Shown: piece after piece, positions 41,435 to 50,284 of the stretch
How positions within the stretch are numbered: position 1 is the stretch's first letter
Layout: the number at the start of each line of letters is the position of its first letter
Source of the DNA: Enhygromyxa salina
GTDB lineage: Bacteria; Myxococcota_A; Polyangia; Nannocystales; Nannocystaceae
Direction of reading: 5' to 3'
Assembly: GCF_000737335.2 (NCBI RefSeq)
Contig: NZ_JMCC02000027.1
Coordinates: forward strand, 1 to 64,000
DNA length: 64,000 nt
Program-made: the position numbers and the translations under genes
Notes under the pieces: generated by a model
What the model saw: the letters and a program-made list of their open reading frames with translations, nothing else
What the model was told of the DNA's origin: nothing
Databases searched by the model: none

Positions 41435-42286
41435 ATGTCCGGCACGGCCAACGCCCCGCGCAGCGCAGACAATCGCCAATATCACATCGGCGTGCGCCCT
41501 GGTGAGGTCGCGCCGTCGATCTTGCTGGTCGGGGATCCGTCCCGGGCCAAGCGCGTCGCCGAGGGCTTCTTCGAGTCGTACGGCGACCCGATCTCCGAGC
41601 GCGAGTACGTGACCTACACGGGCCGCTACCGCGGGCGGCCGATGAGCGTGATGGGCACCGGCATGGGTGCGGCGAACACCGAGATCGCGGTGATCGAGCT
41701 GTGCCAGTGCTTTGACGATCCAACCCAGATCGCGATCGTTCGCGCGGGCAGCTGCGGCGTGCTGCAGGCCAACATCGGCCTGGGGGATCTCGTCATCACC
41801 AAGGCCGCCTACCGGATCGAGGAGACCACGCTCGCGTTCGTGGGCCCGGGGTTCCCCGCGGTCGCGCATCCCGAGGCCACGATCGCGCTGCTGTGGGCCG
41901 CCGAGGATCTCGGCGCGCCGCATCACCTTGGCATCACCGCGACCGCGCCTGGCTTTTATGGTGCGCAAGGCCGCGAGCTGCCTGGGTTTCCGCCGCGCGA
42001 GCTCGACATCGAGGCCAAGCTCGCACGCCAGGGGGTCACCAATCTGGAGATGGAGACCTCGGCGCTGCTGACCTTGTCCGCCCTGCGAGGGTTCCGGGCG
42101 GGGGCCGTGTGCGCCGCGTATGCGAACCGCGTCCACGACACCTTCATCGCAGACGCCGACAAGCCGCAGGCGGAGCAGCGCTGCGTGGAGGTTGGGCTGG
42201 CGGCGTTGGATCGCTTGGCGCAGCTGGCCGAGCTGCGCGGGGATCGGCCCTGCTGGCACCCCGGCGTGGGATTGGGCGACTCGTGA
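41435..42286 (+). CDS. Nucleoside phosphorylase (uridine phosphorylase-like)
   Basis: A 283-residue member of the PNP/UDP phosphorylase superfamily, which cleaves nucleosides with phosphate to base plus ribose 1-phosphate. Seen: phosphate-binding LVGDPSRAKRV, MGTGMGAAN, RAGSCGV, and the ribose-binding LEMETSALL. ATG 41435 is preferred over an in-frame start at 41399 because the frame upstream is Arg-rich and unlike the family. Whether uridine, another pyrimidine or a purine is used cannot be told by eye. Confidence 0.9.
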   Translation: MSGTANAPRSADNRQYHIGVRPGEVAPSILLVGDPSRAKRVAEGFFESYGDPISEREYVTYTGRYRGRPMSVMGTGMGAANTEIAVIELCQCFDDPTQIAIVRAGSCGVLQANIGLGDLVITKAAYRIEETTLAFVGPGFPAVAHPEATIALLWAAEDLGAPHHLGITATAPGFYGAQGRELPGFPPRELDIEAKLARQGVTNLEMETSALLTLSALRGFRAGAVCAAYANRVHDTFIADADKPQAEQRCVEVGLAALDRLAQLAELRGDRPCWHPGVGLGDS

Positions 42287-42361
42287 GTGGGCCATACCCA
42301 GCCGTCGTAGGTTGAGCGCTTGCACGACCCCGCGCACGATCGGCGGGGTACACTCGCGCTC

Positions 42362-43567
42362 GTGCTCTACGAAGCCGAGCTGTTTGTCTCGTCCGCAGCG
42401 TTGCACTCGCTCGAGCCGCGGAACGCCGGCGCGCTAGCACGATTGGCTACCTTCTTTGGGTTTACCACGCGACTCGCAAAGCAGCGTCGGGCCCGACTCG
42501 CGGCGGCGCTCGAGCGCGTGCTGGGGGCGTTGAGAGCATGCGGCATCGACGACGCGGTGTTCGCCAGCCGCGACGGCGCTCCCTGCTTTGTCGATCGTGT
42601 GGGTCAGCCCCAGGATCTCGACCAGCTATCCGAGCGAGCCGGCAGCGGGGCGGCCGATTTTGATCTGCTGCGTCTGTTCGTGCGCGAGCCAGACGGCGAG
42701 CCTGACGACGTTGGGCTGGATCCCTACCGGGGCGGTGACGCCAATGAGCGGCTGCAGCTGCAGCTCGCTGTCGACGTCGAGCTGCACCGGGTCGTGCCCT
42801 ATGACGGCTACCCGCTGCGGCTGCGGATCCACGGGCTGCTCTCGGAGCTGCGCGCGGGCATCGACGAGCCGTGGGAGGACCTGGCCAAGCGCACGGCCAG
42901 CTACATCGAGCGCAGCTTTCCCGGACGCCGGATCCACGGCCACGACGACGTGCCCGAGGAGTTTCGCCGTCGCGTCAACGCGATCGTGGCGGCGCTGTCC
43001 AGCAAGCTCGACAGCAAGCGAATTGACCGGGCCGTACGCAGCGCGATCGTGGTGCCCCGACACCCACGCATGACCAAGCTCGCCGAGCTGCCCGCCCCGC
43101 TCGGCGCTGGCAGCTTCGCGCGCCTGCCCAGGCTCGAGCCAGCTGCGCGATATCTGTTCGCCTGGCCCGAGGTCCACGTTGGCGTGAGCTACGAGCAGAT
43201 GCTGGTCCTCGACGGTCGCGGTCGCCGAATGATCGCAACCGGGCCCACGCCCGTGGTCGCGACGGGGCCCTCGCACACGCCAGAGAACACGTTGGCGCAT
43301 GGGGTCGCGCCGCTGCACATCCCGGCCCCCGATCTGCTCGCGTTCAGCGGCCACGAGTGGGACGCAGAGGCCCGCCGTGAGCTCGTGCTCGCGCGTGACG
43401 CCAGCTGTGAGGGCCTCGATGGTTGCGCGGCGCTCATCAAGCACGAGCGACGCAAGTTCGACTGCGGCAGCACCGGGCCGGCGCGGCGCACCTCGATCGG
43501 CGGGGGGTCGGGCGTGGGCTCTGGCGCTGGTTCGGGCGGCGGCTATCCGGGCGAGCTGAGCTTTTAG
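42362..43567 (+). CDS. Hypothetical protein
   Basis: Start uncertain: GTG 42362 (used here, 401 residues) or TTG 42320. The protein is soluble, without a signal peptide or membrane segment, and ends in a flexible Gly/Ser tail (IGGGSGVGSGAGSGGGYPG). No motif recognised. Conserved-looking segments include HGHDDVPEEFRRRVN and GRGRRMIATGPTP. It is in the same direction as the phosphorylase, with a 75-base gap. Confidence 0.7.
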   Translation: MLYEAELFVSSAALHSLEPRNAGALARLATFFGFTTRLAKQRRARLAAALERVLGALRACGIDDAVFASRDGAPCFVDRVGQPQDLDQLSERAGSGAADFDLLRLFVREPDGEPDDVGLDPYRGGDANERLQLQLAVDVELHRVVPYDGYPLRLRIHGLLSELRAGIDEPWEDLAKRTASYIERSFPGRRIHGHDDVPEEFRRRVNAIVAALSSKLDSKRIDRAVRSAIVVPRHPRMTKLAELPAPLGAGSFARLPRLEPAARYLFAWPEVHVGVSYEQMLVLDGRGRRMIATGPTPVVATGPSHTPENTLAHGVAPLHIPAPDLLAFSGHEWDAEARRELVLARDASCEGLDGCAALIKHERRKFDCGSTGPARRTSIGGGSGVGSGAGSGGGYPGELSF

Positions 43568-44256
43568 GGCTCGACCAATTGATCACGTGGGTCCGGGCGC
43601 GATTGGGCACGGCTCTGAGTCCTGGTCGATCATGGCAAATGTTGCCCTGCTGACGGCGCCATGAGCTGGCGAGCTGCGCGTCGCGGTTCGCTTGGTCTGC
43701 GTCTTGGACGATCACCCAGACCCGTGCACGATGGTGACATGCACTCAATACCCCGGGAGCGACCGCACACTCCAGGGCAGTTGCGCGTGCAGCCGTGGTG
43801 TCTACGCTTGGCGAAATGCCATAAACACTCACAGCAATAATCCTTCTGTCAGCTCTCCAATCTTCTTCCGAAAGTCGAGTGTTCCGACATCTGGTGAAAT
43901 GAGAGATCGACCATGGACAATGACAGCACGCAAGGGAGTCCGCCGATTGGCTGGATCGCATGGGTTTGGGTTGTGATCATCCTTGGAACCGCGGGAGACG
44001 TGGGCTACCAGCTGATGGCCGAGGGGCGGTGGTTCGGATATTTCTCTCAGCACGATCTGGGGGGGACAGGCGATCTTTGCAATGGCGACAGTGTCGGGCA
44101 CACTCGACTGACGAGCGACAAAGCCAGGGGCGTCAGGAACTAGCCTCAAACCATCAAATTCACTGCGGCAGGGTACTCGCCGCGGCGTCTCTATCGCCGC
44201 CCGGGAGTCTGGGCGTACTGCAACCTTCGGCAACACTGTGCTCGCCGAGAAGGCGG
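43568..44256. other. Gene-poor stretch with one small candidate gene
   Basis: About 690 bases between two convergent genes. Apart from the small membrane protein candidate at 43913-44143, no coding sequence is convincing. Base composition is more A/T-rich in 43800-43910 than in the neighbours, suggesting a promoter or foreign DNA. Confidence 0.5.
43913..44143 (+). CDS. Small putative membrane protein
   Basis: A 76-residue frame with GAGAG about 6 bases before ATG 43913. It starts with a short polar segment and then a hydrophobic helix (IGWIAWVWVVIILGTAG), followed by a polar tail without recognisable features; the last third may be out-of-frame sequence. Support is limited to the ribosome-binding site and the helix. 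Confidence 0.4.
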   Translation: MDNDSTQGSPPIGWIAWVWVVIILGTAGDVGYQLMAEGRWFGYFSQHDLGGTGDLCNGDSVGHTRLTSDKARGVRN

Positions 44257-45996
44257 CTACGAGCCACCCACCCGCGCGAGCGACCAGCTCACCACTCGCT
44301 CGATCATCGCCCCATCCACGCGCCGCCGCAGATCCGCGTAGTGCCCCGGCGTCGACACCCCAGGCTCGCGCTTGAACAGATGATCCAGCTCATCGAACAG
44401 CTCCGCCGCGCTGCCCTTGGCCCCGCGCTGCTCGACCCACTCCCGGATCAACGCAAAGTCCCGCTCGGGGCTGACCTGAAAGTCCTTGCCGCCCTGCAGC
44501 GCCAGAACGGGAGCCCGAACCTTGGCCAGCCGCGCGAGCGGATCCTCGGCGAACGCCTCGGTCATCCACGCGCGCGCGCCCTCGCTGCTCGCGGGTAGAT
44601 CCTCGCCGGCCAGCGCGGCGTCGTGAACCCGCTGCGCCCGACCCACCGCGACGCGGACCTCGCCATCTCGGTGCCCCGCGAGCGAGGCCCGGATCTCGTC
44701 ATAGACCAGCTCGCGCAGGTTTCGAGCCGGCGCGGCGAGCAGCACCAACCCTGCGACCGCGCGCTTGCGGCCGCGCGCGCGGGTGCCCTCGGCGGCGAGG
44801 ATGCTCGCGACCAGGGCGCCCTCGCCGTGTCCGATGATGATGATCCGACTCGGATCGACCTGCGGTAGACCAGCGAGCGCGGCGAGGGCCCGACGCGCGT
44901 CGTCGATCAACGCCGCGAACCCGGGGTTTGGATCGTCACCGATCCCGCTCTGGCCAACCCCGCGATCGTCGACGCGCAACACCGCGAACCCAGCCGCCGC
45001 GAGCAGGTCTTGCAGCTCGTGGCTGCCAATGTCGACCGGACTGTGCGGGACGATGCCACGCCGATCTTGGGGCCCCGCGCCGCCAACGAAGAGCACGGCG
45101 GGGCGCGCCCCGGCGCCAGCTTCGGAAGCGACCACCAACTCCCCGGCCAGCGTTGGCTTACCCTGGACACCCGGGATCTCGATCGGGATCAGCTCCACCC
45201 CCGCGGGCGCGCGGTAGCTTGGCCGCGGGCTGGCCGGCAAGAACGGCGCGATCGTGTCGTTGGGGATCGAGCGGTAGATCGGTGCATCGCCAGCGAACAC
45301 GGCCGCGATCCGCAGGCCCGCGAGCCCGGCTTGGACGCCCTCGAGCGCGAGCACGCTGGTGCTGGCGACCGCATGGGCGCGATCATCATCGAGCCGCTCG
45401 AAGCTGAGATCCAGCTGCGTGATCGCGTCGCGCTCGGGCACGAACCCGCGCTGGTGCAGGCCGTGAGAGTCGCCGCCAACCCCAAGCCGCAGCATCAGCT
45501 CGCGCAGATAGATCCCGTGGCCCGGGGTCACCCACACCTGCGCGGCGTCGTTGATCACCAGCTGATCCCCCAGCCGCCGGACCACCAGCGCACCCTCGAT
45601 CCACGAGAAGCGCGTCACCAGCTCGGGGGTGCGGAGCTCGGCGTGGCGCGGCTGGCCAGCCGCGTCGAGCCAGGTGTGGAGCTCCCAGCTGGGCTGCTCG
45701 CTGGCGTGGCCCTGCAGCTCCTGCAGCTGGGCGACGAAGTGCCACAGCGCGCCGTCGTCCGGGTGTTCGATCCGACCCAGACAGACCCCGCGGGTGTGGG
45801 CGAGGATCGTTCCCCCCTCACCGAGCACGGCCCAGGCCCGCAGGGGCTGCTCGCACAGCTGCGCGACCGTGGCCGGCGATGTCTGCTGCAGAGCCGGCGC
45901 CGGAGTGGGCGGCGGCGGATCGGTGTGCCTGCGCTCGCACGCTGACGCGCACATGAGGGACATGACGAGCGCACAGGTTCGCGCGAGGGGGATCAT
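44257..45996 (-). CDS. Alpha/beta-hydrolase lipoprotein with altered nucleophile elbow
   Basis: A 579-residue protein. ATG 45996 gives a lipoprotein signal ending CASAC. The N-terminal half is a soluble domain of unknown type; the C-terminal half is an alpha/beta-hydrolase similar to dienelactone-hydrolase/acyl-peptidase-like proteins, with LFVGGAGPQDRRG (oxyanion region) and VDDRGVGQSG. The nucleophile elbow expected as GHSEG reads GHGEG here, so the catalytic Ser is replaced by Gly (a single-base change AGC to GGC). The acid and base still seem present (GGKDFQV, ELDHLF). Either the enzyme is dead or it works as a binding protein. Confidence 0.85.
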   Translation of the reverse strand: MIPLARTCALVMSLMCASACERRHTDPPPPTPAPALQQTSPATVAQLCEQPLRAWAVLGEGGTILAHTRGVCLGRIEHPDDGALWHFVAQLQELQGHASEQPSWELHTWLDAAGQPRHAELRTPELVTRFSWIEGALVVRRLGDQLVINDAAQVWVTPGHGIYLRELMLRLGVGGDSHGLHQRGFVPERDAITQLDLSFERLDDDRAHAVASTSVLALEGVQAGLAGLRIAAVFAGDAPIYRSIPNDTIAPFLPASPRPSYRAPAGVELIPIEIPGVQGKPTLAGELVVASEAGAGARPAVLFVGGAGPQDRRGIVPHSPVDIGSHELQDLLAAAGFAVLRVDDRGVGQSGIGDDPNPGFAALIDDARRALAALAGLPQVDPSRIIIIGHGEGALVASILAAEGTRARGRKRAVAGLVLLAAPARNLRELVYDEIRASLAGHRDGEVRVAVGRAQRVHDAALAGEDLPASSEGARAWMTEAFAEDPLARLAKVRAPVLALQGGKDFQVSPERDFALIREWVEQRGAKGSAAELFDELDHLFKREPGVSTPGHYADLRRRVDGAMIERVVSWSLARVGGS

Positions 45997-46030
45997 GGCG
46001 TGGGCTGCCAACCGCCGCGATCGTAGCCGA

Positions 46031-46420
46031 TGTCAACTCAGCGTGCTGCGCAACCCCGAGCAGATGACGAAGCTCCGCGCGGACCCTGAGCTCATTCGGC
46101 CGATGCTGGAAGAGACGCTCCGGATCGAGGCGCCGATACAATACACCTATCGCATGGCAAAACGCGACTTTGAGCTATTCGGCGAGCACATCCAGAGTGG
46201 GGAGATCATCGTGCTCGTGTTTGCCTCCGCCAATCGGGACCGCGCGGTATTCGATTGTCCTCACCAATTCGACATCGCCCGCAAGCCCAACTCGCACCTC
46301 ACCTTTGGCTACGGGTTGCATCACTGCGTCGGCACGCAGGTCGCTCGACAGCCACCACCCTCCGTCTCCTTGATCGCAACCTCTTCTGGGTTCCACCTCG
46401 CGCTCCACCTCACCGCCAGC
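46031..46420 (+). pseudogene. Cytochrome P450 C-terminal remnant
   Basis: A frame without a start codon of its own encodes only the last quarter of a P450: the K-helix ExxR (EETLR), a conserved segment near ANRDRAVFDCPHQFDIAR, and the haem-ligand loop LTFGYGLHHCVG with the Cys codon at 46325. After CVGTQVAR the homology appears to continue in another frame (TTLRLLDR), indicating a frameshift. The first about 300 residues are missing; upstream lies the opposite-strand hydrolase gene. Confidence 0.85.
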
Positions 46421-46766
46421 CGAACAACGAGCTCGCCGCCGTTCACCGCGTCTCCTGTGCCCGTGCCCGTGCCCAACCCGGAGCCGACACCAGGCGCGCG
46501 AACATCGCAGTCTTGACCCGCGCTCCGTTCGGCTCGTGCCTGCGGTCCAGGACTGGCTCGGCTCGGGTCAGACTGCCTGTTCGCTCGGTGGGCATCTCGG
46601 TGCCCCGCTCACCGGCGCGGCAAAGCTCGCGGCGGCCAGCGAGCGCCGAGCGGCAACGGCGCTGTCGACTGGTGGTAAGTTGCCCTTTCACCACCGCCCG
46701 CGATAAGACGCCCCTGCGGTCCAGCCACCGATCCCTGGCCCGGTCTTCCCCTCACCACGAGCACGC
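46421..46766. other. Intergenic stretch upstream of aroB
   Basis: About 345 bases with no supported gene. It contains a short repeat of CCCGTG (46457-46470). It may carry the aroB promoter. Nothing else recognised. Confidence 0.4.
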
Positions 46767-47942
46767 ATGTCGCAGTCGCAGTCGCAGCGAGGTACGGAGA
46801 AGCGCAAGCCAGTCGCGCTACACGTCGCGGTCCCAACCGAAGACGAGAGCTATCCGGTGCTCATCGGTCCGGGGTTGCTCGCCAAGCTTGGCTACGAGCT
46901 GCGTCGCAGCCACTCCACCGCGCGCCGGGTCGCGCTCGTGTCCGACGACAACGTGATGCCGCTGTACGGCGAGCTCGCGCGGACCAGCCTCGAAGCCGAG
47001 GAGTTCGTGGTCCACAACTTCACGATCCCGGCCGGCGAGGCGTCCAAGAGCGTCGAACAGCTGGTCAAGCTGGTCGAAGGCATGGTCGGCGCGCAGATGG
47101 GCCGGCGCGATGTCGTGGTCGCGCTTGGTGGCGGGGTCGTGGGGGATCTCGCTGGGCTCGCGGCGGCGCTGTTCATGCGCGGCATCGCCTGCATGCAGTG
47201 TCCGACCTCGCTGGTCGCCCAGGTCGACGCCTCCGTGGGTGGCAAGGTCGCGGTCGACCTCCCGGCTGGCAAGAACCTGCTCGGCACCTTCCACTTTCCA
47301 ACCGTCGTGCTCATCGACCCGGAGGTGCTGCAGACCCTCCCGGACCGCGAGCTCGGCTGTGGCCTGGCCGAGATGCTCAAGCACGGGGCGCTGTTCTCCC
47401 CCGAGCACTTTCACCAGGTCGTCGCCGCGGCCGACGACATCCATGGCCGCGACGCCGACGTGCTCGCCCGCATGGTCGCGGCTTCGGTCGCGCTCAAGGC
47501 CGCGTGCGTCAGCCGTGATCCGCGGGAGCAGGGCGAGGCCGGCAAGGGGCGGGTCGTGCTCAACCTCGGGCACACGGTCGGCCACGCGATCGAGCTCGCG
47601 TCGGGGTTCGAGCTCAAGCACGGCGAAGCCGTCGGGCTGGGCCTCGTCGCCGCGGCCCGGGTGTCCGAGCGCAAAGATCTCGCCAAGACCGAAGACGGTG
47701 AGCCCGGCCTAGAGCAGCAAGTGAAGGCGGCGCTCACGGCACTGCGGCTGCCCACCAACCTCGACGACTGGCTGACTCCAGAGCGACTCGAGCGGCTCGA
47801 GGCTGGGCTCGGCAACGACAAGAAGCGCGGCTTCTCCAGCATCTCCTACATCGGGCTGTCGCGGATAGGCGATCCAGCGGTGCTGTCGCTGACCCCTCAA
47901 GAGATCGTGGGTTTATTGCGAAATCCAAAGCCAGATTGCTAA
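46767..47942 (+). CDS. aroB: 3-dehydroquinate synthase
   Basis: A 391-residue cytoplasmic enzyme of the shikimate pathway that converts DAHP to 3-dehydroquinate with NAD+ and a divalent metal. Diagnostic motifs: VALGGGVVGDLAGLAAA, TSLVAQVDASVGGK, GKNLLGTFH, GLAEMLKHG and the metal-binding LNLGHTVGHAIE and LKHGEAVGLG. Length is slightly above the usual because of about 20 polar residues at the N-terminus. Start ATG 46767. No other aro gene is adjacent. Confidence 0.97.
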   Translation: MSQSQSQRGTEKRKPVALHVAVPTEDESYPVLIGPGLLAKLGYELRRSHSTARRVALVSDDNVMPLYGELARTSLEAEEFVVHNFTIPAGEASKSVEQLVKLVEGMVGAQMGRRDVVVALGGGVVGDLAGLAAALFMRGIACMQCPTSLVAQVDASVGGKVAVDLPAGKNLLGTFHFPTVVLIDPEVLQTLPDRELGCGLAEMLKHGALFSPEHFHQVVAAADDIHGRDADVLARMVAASVALKAACVSRDPREQGEAGKGRVVLNLGHTVGHAIELASGFELKHGEAVGLGLVAAARVSERKDLAKTEDGEPGLEQQVKAALTALRLPTNLDDWLTPERLERLEAGLGNDKKRGFSSISYIGLSRIGDPAVLSLTPQEIVGLLRNPKPDC

Positions 47943-47992
47943 GCTGACGGGGACGGGGGCTCGTTGGCGCTCCGTCGATCGCGAGGAGCACC

Positions 47993-48730
47993 ATGTTGAT
48001 CCCAAGTCTGCCTTCCCGTCTCGCCCGCGCAGGTTTGTTCGCGGGGCTCATGGCTCTCACCGCGGCTACCGGTTGTGTCGAAGATCAGGAGTACGTCATC
48101 GTCGAGCGCGCGATTTGGTTCGACGATACTGCTACCGAGTGCACGCTGACCGGGTCCGAGCCAACGCCGCTCTCCATGACCGTGGACGTCGCGTTCTCGA
48201 GTCCGATCGGCATGGCCTTCGTGGTCGCCAACCAACAGCTCCCCAACGCCAACAGCAACACGGGGATCGACGACACCGAGGTCGTGCTCGAGACCGCCGA
48301 GGTCAGCCTGACCTTCACCGGTGGCGGGATCTCGGCCAACAGCTTCGAGATCCCCGTTCACAGCAACTCGATCCCGGGTGGCGGCTCAGATATCTACCTG
48401 ATCGAGGTCCCCTCGGAGGTAGGGGCCTCACTTCGCACGACCATGGCCGCGCTCCCGGCGGGCAGCGTGGAGTACCTAGAGATGGAGGTCGTGTTCAAGG
48501 GCCGCCGGAGCTCGCAGATCGGCAAGTCCAAGCTGGGCTCGATCGAGACCCGGCCCTACGTGTTCCCGTTCAGCGTCTGCTCCGACTGCCTCGGCCAATG
48601 CCTGCCCGCGACCGAATGCGGGGGCATGGAGGATGACCCGCCCCTGTGCGCGACTGACACCATCTGGGCGGGGGTCTGCGGGTTTGCGCAGGGTGCTCGC
48701 GTCGTCCACCCGCTGTGCGCCGGTGCCTGA
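47993..48730 (+). CDS. Hypothetical lipoprotein with cysteine-rich C-terminus
   Basis: A 245-residue protein with a signal peptide and lipobox TATGC. The middle is a beta-rich domain (VSLTFTGGGISANSFEIP), and the C-terminus has closely spaced cysteines (CSDCLGQCLPATECGG), likely disulfide-linked after export. No family recognised. It is 50 bases downstream of aroB in the same direction; a functional link is not suggested. Confidence 0.8.
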   Translation: MLIPSLPSRLARAGLFAGLMALTAATGCVEDQEYVIVERAIWFDDTATECTLTGSEPTPLSMTVDVAFSSPIGMAFVVANQQLPNANSNTGIDDTEVVLETAEVSLTFTGGGISANSFEIPVHSNSIPGGGSDIYLIEVPSEVGASLRTTMAALPAGSVEYLEMEVVFKGRRSSQIGKSKLGSIETRPYVFPFSVCSDCLGQCLPATECGGMEDDPPLCATDTIWAGVCGFAQGARVVHPLCAGA

Positions 48731-49054
48731 GATCCTGTCTCGTCTTAGTTGTTAGATTTCTCCGCAGGTCCCGCGTGGACCCGTCCCCCGTGGGTAAGTC
48801 GGCCGACCCCACGGGCACGGGAAAATGTGTTCAGAGCTTCTGTCAGGGAGCCCACACATGCCACCGCGAACGCACGTAGCGGAGCCGCGAAGTGACCGCA
48901 GGCGCCCCAGCAAGCAGCCGCCGAAGTGCGATGGACGCCGCGGGGCCCGTTCGCAGGGGGATCATTTACACCCTGACAACCCTTGTGGGACATGATAGGT
49001 TCGGCACCTGCCCAGCCGAGATCGTGCTGGGGGTTCGTACGTCCCGGAGGACAC
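48731..49054. other. Intergenic stretch upstream of a small membrane protein gene
   Basis: About 320 bases without a supported gene. A segment at 48885-48900 (GCGAAGTGACCGC) resembles part of the 34-bp repeats upstream of mraY. The last bases hold the strong Shine-Dalgarno GGAGG (49046-49050) of the following gene. Confidence 0.5.
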
Positions 49055-49273
49055 ATGTCGCTCGCAGAGATCCAAGACAACAAGTGGGAAGTCGAGTCCA
49101 TCAAACCACCGGTGACCAATCCCGCTTCAATCGGGATCATCATCATGATGGGCGGGTTTGCTCTGTTCTTCGTCGCCGTCATCGTCGGCGCGGTCATCGG
49201 TTCGTTCACCGAGACCCAGGAGATGAACTTCGACAAGGTTCAGCGCGACGACGGCACCAAGCCGGCTGAGTAG
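49055..49273 (+). CDS. Small single-pass membrane protein
   Basis: A 72-residue protein with an ideal ribosome-binding site: GGAGG four bases before ATG 49055. A polar N-terminal segment (SLAEIQDNKWEVESIKPP) precedes one hydrophobic helix (IGIIIMMGGFALFFVAVIVG, continuing AVIG) and a charged tail. No family recognised; the N-in, C-out or reverse topology cannot be decided. A longer in-frame start at 48983 is rejected because of the Shine-Dalgarno. A bidirectional hairpin follows. Confidence 0.78.
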   Translation: MSLAEIQDNKWEVESIKPPVTNPASIGIIIMMGGFALFFVAVIVGAVIGSFTETQEMNFDKVQRDDGTKPAE

Positions 49274-49321
49274 CGCAGCAGCCGCCAGCGCCGCCAGCGC
49301 CGCCACCGCCGCCACCCAAAC

Positions 49322-49353
49322 TACCCAGTCGCCGGGCCTCCGGCGTCTGGGTA
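49322..49353. terminator. Bidirectional hairpin terminator
   Basis: Arms TACCCAGTCGCCGG (49322-49335) and CCGGCGTCTGGGTA (49340-49353) with one mismatch and a 4-base loop, followed on the plus strand by an A/T-rich TGAATTTTATT. It lies between two convergent genes and probably ends both transcripts. Confidence 0.8.
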
Positions 49354-49359
49354 TGAATT

Positions 49360-50100
49360 TTATTGCAGCCCGATGAGGCTGAGGTGCTGGCCGATCCCAG
49401 CGCCGTCTCGTCGGTACGAAAAGTAGAGATCTGGGTTCGCGTGGGTGCAGGTGCCCACCCGTTCGATCTGACCCGCAGGGACGCCGGCCGCGACCAGTTG
49501 GGCCGTGACGCAGGCGACGAGATCCACGTGGGGTTTCGCGCCGAAGCTGCGGTCGACGAAGCGATCCTCGAACGCGGCAGCGACCTCCTCGCCAACCTCG
49601 AACGCGGCGAGCTCAATGCACGGACCGATCGCCGCGAGCAGCCGCTCTGGTGACGCGCCGCCCTGCTCGCACAGGGTCTGGACCGTGCACCCCGTGATGT
49701 TGGCGACTGTCCCACGCCACCCGCTGTGGATCGCCGCGACCACGCTGGCGTCACGATCACAGATCAGCACGGGCACGCAGTCGGCCGTCATGACCCCAAC
49801 GACCTTCGCGGGGCCAGGGTGGGCGCGCGCGTGCCAGATCGCGTCGGCTTCGCTGTCGGCCTGGATCTCGTGAGCCGCGAGCACGGCCGCGCCGTGGACC
49901 TGACGGACGCGGACCAGCTGCTCGAGCTCGAAATTCGCACCGCTGGCGATCCGGCGCAGGTTCTCGGCGACGGCCTCGGGCGCGTCACCCCAGCGCTCGC
50001 CCACGTTGAGGCTGGCGTAGCGATCCCGGCTCACGCCCCCAACACGCGTCGAGAAGCCGTGGGTGATCGCAGCAGGAAACAGCCGGGCACGCTGAAGCAT
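49360..50100 (-). CDS. pgeF: Laccase-domain purine nucleoside phosphorylase / peptidoglycan editing factor
   Basis: A 246-residue member of the YfiH/PgeF (DUF152) family. Zinc/copper-site residues are visible in RQVHGAAV, TADCVPVLI and IHSGWRGTVANI, together with GPCI and the C-terminal FSYRRDG. Family members act on purine nucleosides, and the E. coli protein prevents misincorporation at the MurC step. Start ATG 50100 begins with the typical HGFSTRVGGVS region soon after; an upstream in-frame start at 50148 is possible. Confidence 0.92.
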   Translation of the reverse strand: MLQRARLFPAAITHGFSTRVGGVSRDRYASLNVGERWGDAPEAVAENLRRIASGANFELEQLVRVRQVHGAAVLAAHEIQADSEADAIWHARAHPGPAKVVGVMTADCVPVLICDRDASVVAAIHSGWRGTVANITGCTVQTLCEQGGASPERLLAAIGPCIELAAFEVGEEVAAAFEDRFVDRSFGAKPHVDLVACVTAQLVAAGVPAGQIERVGTCTHANPDLYFSYRRDGAGIGQHLSLIGLQ

Positions 50101-50284
50101 CGCGGGGAGTCTAAACGCTGCGGGCATCCCCCGCCCAGAGCCCGACACCTCCCGGTGACCGAGATCGCGGGCGCGACCTCGAGCAGCTCGGTCCAGGTCA
50201 GTCTCGGGCCATTGGGCGACTCCGTCAGCGGTGTCCCCACACTGTGATCACCACGACCCCCGGCCAGGCTATGCTCGCGGCCGC

